From NCBI GenBank assembly GCA_963383645.1, contig OY726557.1, positions 131,715,251 through 131,779,250 on the forward strand: DNA of 64,000 nt. The letters are read 5' to 3'. The stretch comes from Muscardinus avellanarius. Taxonomy: Eukaryota; Chordata; Mammalia; Rodentia; Gliridae. The notes under the pieces were generated by a model that saw nothing but the letters and a program-made list of their open reading frames with translations, did not search any database and was not told the DNA's origin. Shown in pieces: positions 34,458 through 46,741 of this stretch (position 1 is the first letter of the stretch; the number at the start of each line of letters is the position of its first letter). The position numbers were made by a program, and so were the translations under genes.

Positions 34458-35636
34458 TTCTGAACCTTAACATTTGGGGGAATCAAGTGCAGCCTCTGTA
34501 TTCTAAGGTGAAAACTCCAGCTTTTCCTGTGAAGCTTCTTTTGTACTAGAAGAGATCATCTTTTCAAGCATTGTATTCATGGGACTTTGAAGCAGATATC
34601 ACCTATCTTCCTTAAGAAATCTTGGACTGAGAGAAATGATCTCAATTTAGATATCTAAGATTTAGATGTTGAATATTCCAGTTAATAATTAAGTAAGTGG
34701 GTCTTCATGTATATGTTTGGAGAGTAGGTCATGGAGTGAGTGGGTCTGATTCCTTTCATTGGAGGTAGAGAGTTGGGATGGGTGAGCTAAACTTGGAGGG
34801 ATGTGGACAAGTTGAAGGAGCTCCTATGCTGGGTGACCAGTGAGCCCTGGTCACATGGTAAAAGGTTGAGGAAAAAAGGTGGACTTTCAGGGCCTGTATG
34901 GAGAGACTGGCCAGCAGATTCTGGGGAGAGTTATTTATCATAATCTAATTTAAATTTTTCCTTTTAGTTCTTATAGTTTCTTTTTTCCTAAACTTCAGTC
35001 ATGTATTTAAAATATGACAGCTCTGGGTTAGTCATGCTTAGAGCTTTAAATGAGGTATTTATGCCTACACTTTGGGAGAAAGGACATGGAGGACAGCTCT
35101 GGCAGAGGTGAGAAGGGGCTATGGAAATCTGAAGTAATGGGCAGAGAAACTTGAAGCAGCAAATTGGAGGAAGAGATGATGGATGACAATGAAGATGGAT
35201 GTGTGCAAGGGCTCGGTACTCCTACTTGGGAGAAGGAACTAGATTTCTTGCAGTTATGCAGAGAAGGGTTCAGTACAGTAATTGGGTTCTGTAATTTGAA
35301 ATGCAAATGAGTGATAGCCCCTGCTGTCCTTGGCAGTTTCTGGGGAGAACTTACTCATTCCTCCCATTCTTTGGCTTCTAACCAGTTAAGGGAAGATCTG
35401 GGATCTTCAGGAAGATAAAAATGCAGCATTTGCTTTATTGTTGGCAAATCCATACTGAAGGATTCTGTTATTTTAAACCTTGGGATACTAGCATGGACTG
35501 CCAGGTTGCAGCAGGAAGAAGTAGAGATGAACATAAAAGCCATGTTTAGATATCTACAGTAGATACTAATAATATTTCTGGGGTTTGTTGCATCTATTCA
35601 ATTATTGGAAATTGCTCAGTTCAGCTAGAGAACAGT

Positions 35637-35683
<47 letters not shown>

Positions 35684-36559
35684 CAATGAGATCCTAAACC
35701 CTGAATTCCATCCTTGGACTTCTTAGGGGTCTACGGACCCCAGATTAAGCAGCTCTTTCCTATAAAGAAACAATGAGAAAAACACAAATAGCATTATTTT
35801 AGGGACTGCAGAGGCTGTAAAGCCCCAGATATCTGACCACTGTTTCGGACACTTATCCCTGGGAGATGGAAGTTAACCAAGGAGGAGGAAAGCATCCTTC
35901 TGGCTCCAGGTTCCCTGCTGAGCTCCTTGCTTTACTCTGCTACCCTGATTTGGGACATTACCTTTTCTTACTAGCTCTTGGTGGCCTCAGTGGCCTTCCA
36001 CAGCTTGCCCCATACTGAATTTCACATTGCTTCCAAGTGAAAAAAGTTCACTGAGTTTTTCCTCAGCCCCCTGAAGAGAAAGCAAAACAAACAAACAAAA
36101 AATGACGGCTATCTTTGCAGACACAGACAAATCCATCTCTTTTCAGGACATTTTATTTTCACATTTGACAGCAGTCATAAGACTTGGTCAGCACTCCACC
36201 GAAGATGGTTCATTAGGGGTGGGGGAGGGAGCATTCATGACAGTCACCTCCTAACTCATCTTTTGCTGCTGTGAAAATCACAGGGCAAGGAATGCAGCCA
36301 GAAAAGCACATAATTGTTAGCATGCACTTTTTATTGACCTTCTTGACAAACACAGTGGGGAAATGGACCCCTTCTGTGACTTTGTTGTTGTCTCTGTCAA
36401 ATTAGCTGCATTTAGACAGGTCAGAGACTGTGAACATCATCATGCGCCATTTAGCTGAGTGCCTACTATGTGTAAGGCATTATACATGGTGCTGTGTTGA
36501 CCGCAAAGAATTCAACGATAAAGAATAGCAAACAACAGCCCCTCGGAGTATAAATTTTG
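34458..36559. other. Unique sequence, no gene recognised
   Basis: 2.1 kb with no SINE. Minus-strand frames of 61-86 codons at 34.7-35.5 kb are unsupported. A (TG)n run at 35639-35681 is the only clear repeat. Confidence 0.4.
35639..35681 (+). repeat. (TG)n microsatellite
   Basis: About 21 TG units with no recognised SINE attached. Confidence 0.9.
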
Positions 36560-36962
36560 TGATAGCTAGTTTGACTTGTCAACTTGGCTGGTCATGATGC
36601 CCAGAAATGTGGTCAAATATTATTCTGGATGTTTCTGTGGAGGTGTATTTGCATGATATTAACACTGAAATTGATAGACATTGAATAAACTGAACTTCCT
36701 TCCACAGTGCTGGTGGATCTGATCCAGTTATTTGAAGGCCTTAATAAAAAGCTGACTTTTCTGGAACAAGTGGGAAATTGGACAGCAGATGCATTTGGAC
36801 TTGAACTATCAGCTCCTCTCTGAGTCTCTAGGCTGCTGGTCTACCCTGCAGATTTTCAAGCTCCATAATTGTGTGAGCCAATTTCTTAAAATAAATATTT
36901 CTCTATTTATAGATACATGTCCTAGTGGCTCTGTGTCTCTGGGGATTTCTGACTAATACAGA
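36560..36962 (+). mobile_element. ERVL-class LTR, MLT2-like
   Basis: 'acttgtcaacttggctggtc', 'ggtcaaatattattctggat', 'ttatttgaaggccttaataa', 'ttggacttgaactatcagct', 'gtgtgagccaatttcttaaa' and the end 'ggggatttctgactaataca' follow the MLT2-type LTR plan along its length. It is a solo LTR with no internal coding region. Confidence 0.7.
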
Positions 36963-37164
36963 CATCTCACCTCTCTTTCTTCCATCTGTTTATTGCTTTT
37001 AGGGCACTTTCCCCCCTGGGGAAGCTGTCTGTGGCCAGGATCTTCCATAGCAACATTATTTTCTATTTCCTTAGGGAATTGGTAGAGAAATTCATCTCTC
37101 ACAGTCATGAGTTTCTGCAAAGAGAGTCCAAAGTTGCAGGGATAACCTTTGTCTTAAGCCCACG

Positions 37165-37752
37165 AAAATGATTGTACAATACTGTAGTGCCTCCTTATCC
37201 ATGGTTTTGCTTTATGAGAATTCAGTTATCTGTAGTTAATCATGGTCCAAAAATATTAAATGAATAATTCCAGAAATAAATCATTTTTAAATTTTAAATT
37301 ATGCACCATTTTGAGCAGCATGATGAAACTTAATGGCATCTTGCTCTATACTTTTTGGGGTATGAATTGTCCCTTTGCCTTGTGTATCCACACTATGAGT
37401 GCTCCCTCTTATTAGTCACTTAATAGCCATTTTGGTTATCAGATTTGCTGTCACACTATCCAGTGCTTATGCTTAAGTGGCCCTTATTTTTTTTTTAAAT
37501 AATTTCTCCATTTTCCCAATGCTCAAACATAGTGATATGGAATAAGAAACCATAAAATGCTTCCTTTAAGCAAAAAGTTGAAAGTTCTTGACTCAGTAGA
37601 GAATTAAAATTTTTTTCTGAAGTCTCTAAGATCTACAGTTAGAACAACAATAAAAACACATTTTATGTAGGGTTTTGTATGATCTGCAGTTTTAGATATC
37701 CATTGGAGGTGTTGGCATGGATACCCCATGAATGGGTAAGGGACAACTCAAA
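37165..37752 (+). mobile_element. Tigger-type DNA transposon, internally deleted
   Basis: The 5' end 'tagtgcctccttatccatgg' and the 3' end 'ccatgaatgggtaagggaca' are diverged inverted repeats. Inside, 'ccaaaaatattaaatgaata' and 'attagtcacttaatagccat' lead to 'aaatgcttcctttaagcaaa' and 'aagttgaaagttcttgact', which match the start of a Tigger/jerky-like transposase reading frame I recall. That frame is shifted and cut off, and the sequence jumps to the 3' end from about 37620, so most of the transposase is deleted. Confidence 0.7.
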
Positions 37753-38039
37753 GATTTCCCTCTCTTCCCACATATTTGGAGGTAAAAAGTGATTTTCTCA
37801 TGTGACGGTACAATTGTCATAGTCCATGGCTTCAGAGAAGGGGCTAAATCCCTCACATCCTGTGCAGAGTTTGGGAGAAATGAGGAACTCCTGGTAAAGA
37901 GTTTTGTTTCCTGCTATTTCTACTCCATAACCCTCCTCAAAGACATCATCTTAATCTGCCACTTAATTATTAATGATATTCTGCTGACTTTTATGGCCTA
38001 ATCAGCTCTGAGTCCCAGATCTGTATACCCAGTATCTTT

Positions 38040-38409
38040 TTGCATCTTCTCTTAGCTTTCAATCTTAACATGTTCAAATCTAAGTGTACCATCATCTTTG
38101 CTTTAAAAATCCTATCTGCTTCTGGTGTTCTTTGTCTCAGTGAATGCGCTTCTGCCTTCCCGATTGTCTAAGCCAAGAATCTGAGCTTATCAATATAGCT
38201 CAAATTTCCCTCCTCTGCTTCCTTCCTTTTCCATTACTCTAGTGCATTTCTTCATCTGCTCAGGGCTGTGTGATCACATTCTCCCTTCATCTCCTTCACT
38301 TTACCCTCCACACTGTTGATCCAATGACCTTTCCTATGTGCAAATTGTTGTATATCCATTTAAATCGTAAAATGGCTTTCTATCAATTTCAGAATAATGT
38401 CAAACTTCT
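38040..38409 (+). mobile_element. Ancient LINE relic, probably L2
   Basis: 'ctccacactgttgatccaat', 'aaaatggctttctatcaatt' and 'cagaataatgtcaaacttct' are degenerate versions of a common mammalian LINE-derived sequence. The family is uncertain. Confidence 0.4.
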
Positions 38410-38903
38410 CAGCATGGTCTATTAGCTATGTATTGCTGCATAACAAATAAATCAAATATATAGCTGCTTAAGGCACAATGGTGGCTCTAAGAATTAGGGA
38501 TCCGGCAGTGGTCTGACCGAGTGGCTTTGGTTCAGGATTTCTCACCAAGCTGTAGTCACCCTGTTGGCCTGGGCTAGGCTACTGCCCCTCTGGGCTTAAC
38601 TGAGGCTCAGAAATATAAGCTCATTCAGAAGCCTATTGTCTGAAGTTTTCAGGTTTTTGCTATATGGGTATTCCTTCTTTAAAGTACTTCTTTCAAAGTC
38701 AGTGAATAAAAAGAAAAAAAGCTCAAGATGATGGAAGCCTCCATCTTTTATGAGCGAATTGTGGACCTGACATACCATCACTTTTGCCCTGTGATGCTGA
38801 TCGTACAAAAAAACCTTGGTCGAATTCAGGAGAGAAGCAGACAGATGTCTGAATACCAAAACATAGGGTTGTTTTGGGGCCATCTTAGAGAATGGACTAC
38901 CAC
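38410..38903 (-). mobile_element. MLT1 LTR (ERVL-MaLR), antisense
   Basis: In plus orientation it begins 'ctattagctatgtattgctg' and 'cataacaaat' and ends 'ttttggggccatcttagaga', 'atggactaccaca', the reversed ends of an MLT1 LTR. The middle ('taccatcacttttgccctgt') also fits. Confidence 0.65.
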
Positions 38904-39019
38904 ATATGACTTTACCAATATAACTTCCACATATGATGTCAGCAGCTCTTATATGGCTTCCATTATATCACACCTTCCTCTGTCAATTCTATTAATTACT
39001 TCCTTGCTCTCTGAACTTT

Positions 39020-39195
39020 AGTCAAATGAATCTTTTAATGCACTGTGTCTTTCAAAACTCTTTGTTACCACATACTGTACCCCACTTCTGAAAAATTCTT
39101 AGACCTTCTTTATTTTGGCCTGAGACTCCTCACCATCAAGGGACCTTCTTTGCTATCCCTTTCCTTTGATTTTAAGTATTTATCCGTGCCTTCTT
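39020..39195 (+). mobile_element. L2-type relic, left part (split by L1)
   Basis: Loosely L2-like T/C-rich sequence ('ctcttagac'-type, 'ctattttgg'-type motifs) leading into the inserted antisense L1. It is judged mainly from the better right part at 39540-39710. Confidence 0.35.
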
Positions 39196-39530
39196 TTTAA
39201 AATATACTTTTATTGATTCGTTCGTTATAATTATACATTATGTTGAGGTTTAGTGTGATAGAATTATACATGCGCATGGCACCTGGTATGTTTCCCACCA
39301 GGTCTTGCCCTGCTCCCTCCCCTCCCCATCAACTATATTGAAGTTAGTATTGATAGCTTCATGAATGTACATAGGAATGTTTGAACTCCATAAGGTCTCT
39401 TTCTTCCCCTCCCACCTCCTTTCCCAAGTCACCTCCCACTCATTTATCTGGAGCCTCTTCTGTTTCCCAGTTTCTCTCTAGCTTCCACATATGAGAGAAA
39501 CTATATGACTCTTCACTTAAAATTCACCTA
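39196..39530 (-). mobile_element. L1 3' end, antisense, third 3' UTR type
   Basis: Read on the minus strand it passes 'tttctctcatatgtggaag' (end of ORF2/3' UTR start), a G-rich tract, then 'tataattataacgaacgaat' and 'caataaaagtatattt'. The upstream part is missing, as usual for 5'-truncated L1. Confidence 0.65.
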
Positions 39531-39539
39531 TATAATGCT

Positions 39540-39710
39540 ACTTCAAATTTTATTATAAGTGTTGGTTTAAAAGTCTCCTGCACTTTACCGTAGTCATTGT
39601 GAGTTCAGAGATAGCTGATTATTTATCACCCATTTTATTCTCAATGTCAAAGTGCTAGAATACAATAGGAGCTTAATAAATGAGTGATGGATGAATAAAT
39701 GAATGAATCC
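39540..39710 (+). mobile_element. L2-type LINE 3' tail
   Basis: 'tagaatacaataggagctta' followed by 'ataaatgagtgatggatgaa' and 'taaatgaatgaatcc' is the L2 tail ('catagtaggtgctcaataaa', '(tgaa)n'). Confidence 0.6.
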
Positions 39711-42700
39711 AGAGTTTACTGCAGAATATGAATGTTAGGGAAGAAGAGACACAAGCTTTCCTGTCAAATTTTATTGTATGTCACAATTTTTGTGGGTCAG
39801 GGATCTGAGAAGGAATATGCCAAATTCTTTTGGCAACTATTCTGCTACATGTGGCACTGAGTGAAGTCACACTCGGTGATATTTGGCTAGTGCATGAGCT
39901 TGTCTGCAAAAATAAGGATAGCTTTACTATGACTGGCACCTTGTTAGGTACCATTAAAAGATAAAGCTCAGCTCAGAATGCCTATGTGGCTACTCACTAA
40001 AACAGCATCTCAGGGAGTCAGATTGGTTGTATGGCCATTAAGGTTTCCCAGAGAGAGTGTTTAGAGAGAGAAAGGCAGAAGCTTAAGACTTCTACTGGCC
40101 TAATCTTGGAAGCATCACTTAAATGACATTTTATCGGTGCAAGCAAGCCACAGAGGAGGTGTCCATATTCAAGGAAAGCAGTCTACAAGGTCGTGAGCAG
40201 CAAGTAGCATGACTCATTCGGGCACCAACTTTGGAGATTAGCTCCCACAAACACAATTAGTTATTATTGCTTATGCTGTTTCTGTGATACTCTGAATTTG
40301 TGATTCTAAACATTTTCATATTGTCTTTTTAAATAAATAGGATAAATGCGGGTCTACAATTGTACCTGTAAGTGAATGAGTAGTTGGATGAAAATCACAT
40401 TTATAGACTGTTCACCATAAATAGACGTTAACTTTAAAGGAAGCCTATGCTGGCATAATAGCAGCCTCTGTTCTTTGCACTGCAATGTGTCAATGGATAA
40501 TTTGATTAATATTCTTAACTACGGTGAAATCTCTTTCCTAGTGGTCTTTCGGAGGCATATAGTGTTAATTTTGATTGTCACAATGGTGATCATACATTGT
40601 GCTAATATTTACTTGCATCCTGCAATATGGTGAATTTCCTAACAGCAAAGACTTTTCCAAAATTTCATTAGCAGTATTTTTGAGAAACACTGAAAACATA
40701 GATACATGCCTTTTATATTTGTAAATGTCACAACCTAATGTGATTATGATAGGAGAGAACTAGATAAATATCAGATTACGTGTAAGAAATAGGAACTTTA
40801 TTCTGATGCAATCCCCAGAAAAGCCAACACCATGATGTGTCTGCCAAAAATGACTGTTGTCTAAAGTTATATTAATAGAAATTTCAGTTCAGAACAAAGA
40901 AATATATATTAATAGAAATTTCAGTCTACTGTATACTAGACAGAATATTCTTGAGGTTTTGTGGTCACTCCTCTGTACCTGGCTTTAAAAGTAAAATAAA
41001 ATGTCCACCAGAAGGATGAAGAGTCTAGAAGTCAGGTCTTGGGGGTGAGAACCATGACAGCTAGATCCAAATGTTTGAGTGATTTCATGGAAGAAGAATT
41101 CAGCAGTTTTTGAGATTCTGGAAAACTGAATTAGGATAAATGAAGGAAGACTTTTAAAATAACCAGTACAGTTTGTCTAGAAATAAAGTGTTCGATCTTG
41201 TGTGATAATTAACCATGCTTAGGAACATCTCAGTAGAGTGGACAACGATGGGCTGTGGATATTTTAAATGAAGTGACATTCTGAAGGGATCCCTATATGG
41301 ATGGTATCACTGAGTTACCTTTTATTATTATTATTATTATTATCATCATTATCACTTTATGATTCAGAAACTCATATTCATGAAATACCACCTCTATGAT
41401 ATTGTCTCTGCTTTTTATACCTTATTTTAGCCTTGTTACCCAAATAAATTCCTTAAGAGACCTGTGATTTTTTTCTTCAATCATAAATAATCACAGAGTC
41501 TAATATTAACCTAACAGGATAGCAATGAAAATTCAATTATGCAATAGTTTTAAGCTATAAAGTACATGGAAATGTAGGAAATGTTTTATTTTGCTTTCTA
41601 CAAAAGCTATAGACAGTCAATATGCATTCAGATAACTGTTGTATGTCTAAGAGGAATGTTTTAAAGTTCTTTCTAAAGGCCATTCTGATGACTTGTAATT
41701 GTTTTCTGGCTTTTTGACAAGGGGTGAAGGTCCGTAATGGCTGTCAACAAAGTGTCATATGAAGTGGTTTAATTAGCACTTACCGTTTCCTTATTGGTTG
41801 GCTTTTATTTGGTCCAAGACAGAGTACAACTTTTGAACCAAGGGAGGAGATGAGAAAAGGTGAAGGAGAAATGTGTTAGATAAGCTTTTATTTAAATGAT
41901 GTTTATTTGGGGGAAAATGTCATAATTTTTATCTTAAAAACATGGATTGTAAAAACACAGATTATTAAATGTGCATTGACTTCTACATTTCTTTGAGATG
42001 ACTACTGTTTTGGGGAGAGCCCAAATTCCTCTGTTTGTTACAAAAATTTATCAAAAGAAGAAACATCGACGTATGCTGGCTTGTGTCATTGTTTAAAAGA
42101 GATGCAAAATAGATAAGTTAGCTTCAACAAGCCCTTCTAGATTTAAAGAGGGGAAACGTACATTACTGTTCATTTAATGTTTAATTACATTTATTATAGG
42201 TAGTAAGCTAGGTTTAGGTTGAATTTATGGTACACTAATGTTAGACTTTTATGCATTCTATGTACACTTTATAGCACATTGGGGTCTCTTGTATAATCAA
42301 CATGTACAATACACTTATGCCCATTTTATGTGAGTTGGAGCACAATTTTACTATTTTAAATGATTATAGAAGTTTATAGTTATGTTTCTCCCCATATATC
42401 ATATTGTTAGTGATGTCTATGATTTACTTGATGCCAAGGACTTGATGTGGAACACAATTCCCAATTATAGCAATCGTCCTATAGGGAAAATGGTATTTGG
42501 TTCATAGCAACACACTTTTCTATGAGGTTTCCAGGGATAAAGTTTCAAAATGAGGCAATTGTACACATGTTTACTAGAGGTAACTTTTTTTTTTTTATTA
42601 ACCAAGGGCAAAAAATGATGGGCTTTCACAATGAAACTGCAATAAGCCTCACAAGAGTAAGAAGGGGTATTGATTTCCCAGTGGATATAGCCCATGTTGG

Positions 42701-42939
42701 TCGTCAGGGACATTTTGTGTAGACCCACTCCTTTCTCTATTCTTCTGAAAGTGTTACCACTTCAAATAACAAAGTGGAAAGGAATTTCAAGAGCATCTTG
42801 TCCAACCCTACATGTACAGAAAAGAACACCAGACTCAGGGTCCTTCCTAGAGAGACTTCTCGGCCATAGAGCTTATAAAGGTAGGAGCCAGATGTGAGCT
42901 CAAATCTGAATTCAGGCCCAGACTTTTGTTTTTTATTTT
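39711..42939. other. Unique AT-rich sequence, no gene recognised
   Basis: 3.2 kb with no young SINE and no frame above 87 codons. A 21-base direct repeat lies at 40868-40888 / 40905-40925 and an (ATT)n run at about 41327-41353. 42770-42850 ('aaggaatttcaagagcatct') is a faint ancient repeat. Parts such as 40250-40700 have the texture of conserved noncoding DNA, untested. Confidence 0.4.
41327..41353 (+). repeat. (ATT)n microsatellite
   Basis: About eight ATT units, continuing into ATC/ATT variants. Confidence 0.8.
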
Positions 42940-43113
42940 TTTTATAATGTGGGGGACTGAACCCAGGGGCATGCTATCTTTAAGATATACCTCCTTTTTA
43001 TTTTGTCTCTCTAGATTGCTGAGTCTGGTTGTTGAGGCTAACTGCAAACCTGTGATCCTTCTTTCTCAGCCTTTCAAGAACTGAGATTATAGGTGTGGGC
43101 CACCATGCTTGGC
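42940..43113 (-). mobile_element. B1-dID SINE, old copy
   Basis: Diverged reversed dimer: 'gtgggggactgaacccaggg', 'ctgcaaacctgtgatccttc', 'gtgtgggccaccatgcttgg'. It is the only SINE between 34.5 and 51.0 kb and among the most diverged copies. Confidence 0.75.
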
Positions 43114-43841
43114 AAGGACTTTTTTTTTTTTCTATTCATACTTCTCCTTACTACTGTGGTGAAACTGTTACTGAAGCCAGCAAGAGACACCATTATTTAT
43201 TTGCTACTAAGTCCCTGCTACCGAAATGGCTCCCAAAACATCTTCCTTTCCAGGTGTTCTATTTATAATCAATAGTTTTCCAGTTGTGTATGGTAAACTC
43301 TGAGAAAACCTATGCTTATAAAAGGAACATGCCATTTGAGGTGCCAGAAGAAAATAAACATGACTGATTCCCCTGCCTCTGAGATATGCCCCTCGTGATG
43401 ATTACCCCTTATTCTCTCCAGCCCTTCTGGGCCCAAAGCCTCCCCCGCCCGGATTAACTGGTTACTATATACTTATTTATGTTCCATCAGACAATATCCT
43501 TCAGCAATAGTAGCAGCAACCTTGATTTGTTTTCTTGTTTTACAGCTCTGTTGCTGGAAGAGGTAGATGGAACATTTAATTTGGCATTAAATTCTATTCT
43601 GGGGCATCGTCCCCTGTGGCAAAGGTGATGTGGATGGTTTGCATTTATGATTTTGCTCAGTTCAACTCATTTTTATGCCTAGGGAAAGTTTCTACTCAAG
43701 CTTTTTCTTGCTTCTCTTGCAGTTTTATTTCTGATTTCACATAGAGGATTTCATAGAGTGAAACAGTCTGCTTTCCCTTTGTATTCAGACTACCATTTTC
43801 CATTAGCAATGTTGGCAACAACTTTGTTTCTGAGTATTTGT

Positions 43842-43844
<3 letters not shown>

Positions 43845-43903
<59 letters not shown>
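43845..43903 (+). repeat. (GA)n microsatellite
   Basis: About 29 GA units in otherwise unique sequence, with a short interrupted edge (aaggagag). Confidence 0.9.
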
Positions 43904-43906
<3 letters not shown>

Positions 43907-44433
43907 AGAGAATTTGAATTTGAGTGGAGTTCTATTCTTGAGGGATGTGGTCTGTGTCAGAAACAGACACCACAGGGATACTTTGCATCTGTGAGTTTTT
44001 TCCATCCGACATGCCTGCTGGGGAAAGAGATTTGTCTTCCTCTCCCTTTGCCTCTTTACCTCTGATTTCATAGTAGATGTTACAGTGGCAGGCCTACTTT
44101 TCTTCCCCTTCTTTATCCTTGAATCATCTTCGGCAGGGTCGACAACCAACTTGTTCTGTGCATTAGTATATCAGAGCCAGAATGCATTAAAAATTGTGAT
44201 GATCTACAGTGAAGTCTTGCAAAGCTTCAAGGTTTGGCTGAAGAGCTGCTAGCCCCACACCTGCCAACGGTCCCCATGTTCTTATGACCCAGCAACTCAG
44301 AAGATCTTCCACAAATAATAAGAAAAGTTCACCTTCAATTCCCTCCCTCCACCCAAGCACTCACCACATTAGCCCTGTCATCTTTTTCTTGCCCTCTGTC
44401 TGGTCTCTTATTTCACAGTGTGTCTTTGCCAGG

Positions 44434-44435
<2 letters not shown>

Positions 44436-44480
<45 letters not shown>
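44436..44480 (+). repeat. (GT)n microsatellite
   Basis: About 22 GT units. Confidence 0.9.
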
Positions 44481-44484
<4 letters not shown>

Positions 44485-45396
44485 CAAACTGCAGAGAGAG
44501 AAAAAATAAAGAGGCAATGGGAGAAACTGCAGGGGCAGGGGGAGCTTCTGAAGAAATCCAGGGCCTCACAGCATCCCTTGTGCCTTTTGCAGGGTTTCTT
44601 GATCCCTGATTTTTTTTTTTCCAGATTGATACTTGCACATGGCAAGGTCCCTCATAGAATCCGGAACCCTTTGTTTCGGGAGAAGCCCCATCTTCATGAG
44701 AGAAAAGGAATAAAAAGGAGAGGAAAGACACAATTAAACTCTAACCTTGTGCAGAGCCTGAGGCTGTGGAAGAAAAAAAAAAAGATGGTGCAAATTAAAC
44801 AGCAAAAAAGAGAAATAAGAAAAAAAAAAAAACCCGCGATCGTTCCCTATGCCTGGTCTATTTCTACAATTCTACTGTTAATGAGTATTCGATTTTTTCT
44901 ACCAATGTCTCTGGACATGATTAACCATATGATAACACATAGCTTTCCATAATAGAGCACTGTGGTTTTGGTACCCCTGGGATAGAATCTCCAAGATCCA
45001 CAGGGTGAGGCATTATGAATGCTCTCACATCCACCACTAGATGGAGCGCGTGCAATGCACAAATCCAGCCCCAAGGGTCTTCGGGTGGCCAGAGAAGCTT
45101 TGAGCTGGAGGGCAGCATTTTCAAAGAGTAGTACTTGGTTAAGAGAATCCATTTCTCCTCCATTTAGGCCAAAAGCCCAGCTGCTATTGCAGGTGCTCAA
45201 AATTCTTAGTATGGTTTCCTAGTATCCTTATGCACACAGAATCTTTCCCTCCTCGCACTCTCTCTTTATCAACTATTTATCAGAGCGCTGGTTGTGTCCC
45301 ATTGGCAGCCTTGGTTCCTTCAGGCATCTTTGCAATCACTGGAAGCCCAACATTTTTGGGTAAAACTCTGGCTTCATGCACATGCAGTTTCAGTAT

Positions 45397-45412
45397 AATT
45401 AGATGTCTAATT
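45397..45412 (+). promoter_or_regulatory. Inverted homeodomain-type motif
   Basis: aattagatgtctaatt has two perfectly inverted 7-base arms (aattaga / tctaatt) separated by two bases, each with a TAAT core. Paired TAAT sites bind homeodomain dimers. Function here is unproven. Confidence 0.3.
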
Positions 45413-45789
45413 GCTCACCCACACTGAGCCCATGTGTGTGTTACTAATTATGATTTATTTAAAAACCCTCTGTTTGCCATTCTTTGTTCTTTATTTCCTC
45501 TTTATTGGAAGGCCAAGGGAGAGATTTGATTCGGAAACTATTCTGAATGGTAGGTTTAACTTTCTTCAGCATTATCTGGACTTCTCCTTCCAGTTTTAAA
45601 ATCTAGCCAGCTTCTACACCCAGTTTCTAGCAGGGCTGCCTGCTGCTTGCTGCCTTTCCCTCCAAGAGCCAAAGGTACAAGGATGGGTGTGGCCACAACA
45701 TCCGGGAGAAGGAACTCACACACCAGTTATCATGCCAACATACCTACTGACCCTCTAAGTTTGTATTTTTAACACAGATGTGGTACCCA

Positions 45790-46545
45790 AGCTTCAATCC
45801 CATATATACATTTGCTTCCTGGATGTCTCCACCTAATTGTCTGGGGGCAGTTCAAAGCTGAACCCCAAACGGAGCCTTCAACCTATTTTTCCTCTGTATG
45901 TCATGTCGCCCAGGCCAGAAAACAGAGAATCCCTTACATGCTCACTGTTTCTCGCTGCCAATTTCTCCCTTCAAGTCTAATAAGTTTCACTTTCTTCCAC
46001 TGTTCTACCTCTCATACCTTCCCTGTTCCTATTGCTGCTGTTTAAACCAAGCCCTGCTGCCATGGCCTCACACCTGGAAAACATCTTGCTGCACCTAGTC
46101 TTGACACTCTCTGTGCTCCTGTCTCTCACCTGTTTAAAAGCCCTCAAAGACCCCTAGCAGACCTGACCACACCTTTCCCCAGATGTAGTTGGACTCCTGC
46201 GCCCCCCTCAACATTTCTAGCCCACCCACCAGCTGTCATATGGTCACACTCTGGCATACACTTTTCTCCTCCTCCTTGCCTGAATAGACCCCGCTTTCTT
46301 CAACCTTCAGCTTAAGCCTTGCTGTATCCCCACAGGGGCATGATGTCTCCTCCTTCAGGTTACCATGGTCCCCAGGTGCAGGTTTCTGAAAGATCCTCTG
46401 TCACGTGTCCACACCATCGCCTTTCCTTGTGTGTCTCTCACTAGAGACTGCAAGCTCCATGAGGCAAGGGGTGGGTCATTCAACCCCTCAGATACCCCTG
46501 GCCCTAGCACTGAGGCTCATAGTATCTTCATGAAGGGTAAATGAG
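45790..46545 (+). mobile_element. L2-type LINE 3' relic
   Basis: The 3' part 'ctagagactgcaagctccat', 'gaggcaaggggtgggtcatt', 'tacccctggccctagcactg' closely follows the L2 3' motif. Upstream, 'ctccttgcctgaatagaccc' and 'ttcaaccttcagcttaagcc' continue it more weakly. The 5' limit is uncertain. Confidence 0.55.
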
Positions 46546-46606
46546 AGAAAGCCACAGCAGCATTAACACTGTAGTGCTGCTGGTTTTGATTAAATGCCAG
46601 CTAGAC

Positions 46607-46610
<4 letters not shown>

Positions 46611-46643
<33 letters not shown>

Positions 46644-46677
46644 TATATGTGTGTGTGTCTGTGTGTGTATGACAGAT

Positions 46678-46740
<63 letters not shown>

Positions 46741-46741
46741 A
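46611..46741 (+). repeat. Compound (GT)n ... (GA)n microsatellite
   Basis: GT units (46611-46668, interrupted) change to GA units (about 46681-46736) through 'atgacagatagaaagag'. Confidence 0.9.

Larger units (their letters stand above)
43114..45789. other. Unique sequence with microsatellites, no gene recognised
   Basis: 2.7 kb. A 222-codon frame (44284-44952) runs through a (GT)n tract and A-rich stretches and is not credible. 45300-45480 is repeat-free and contains a homeodomain-type inverted repeat. Confidence 0.4.

Noticed and set aside
44284..44952. A 222-codon plus-strand frame
   Set aside because: It runs through a (GT)n microsatellite giving alternating Val-Cys and through A-rich stretches giving poly-Lys; no domain or conserved feature.
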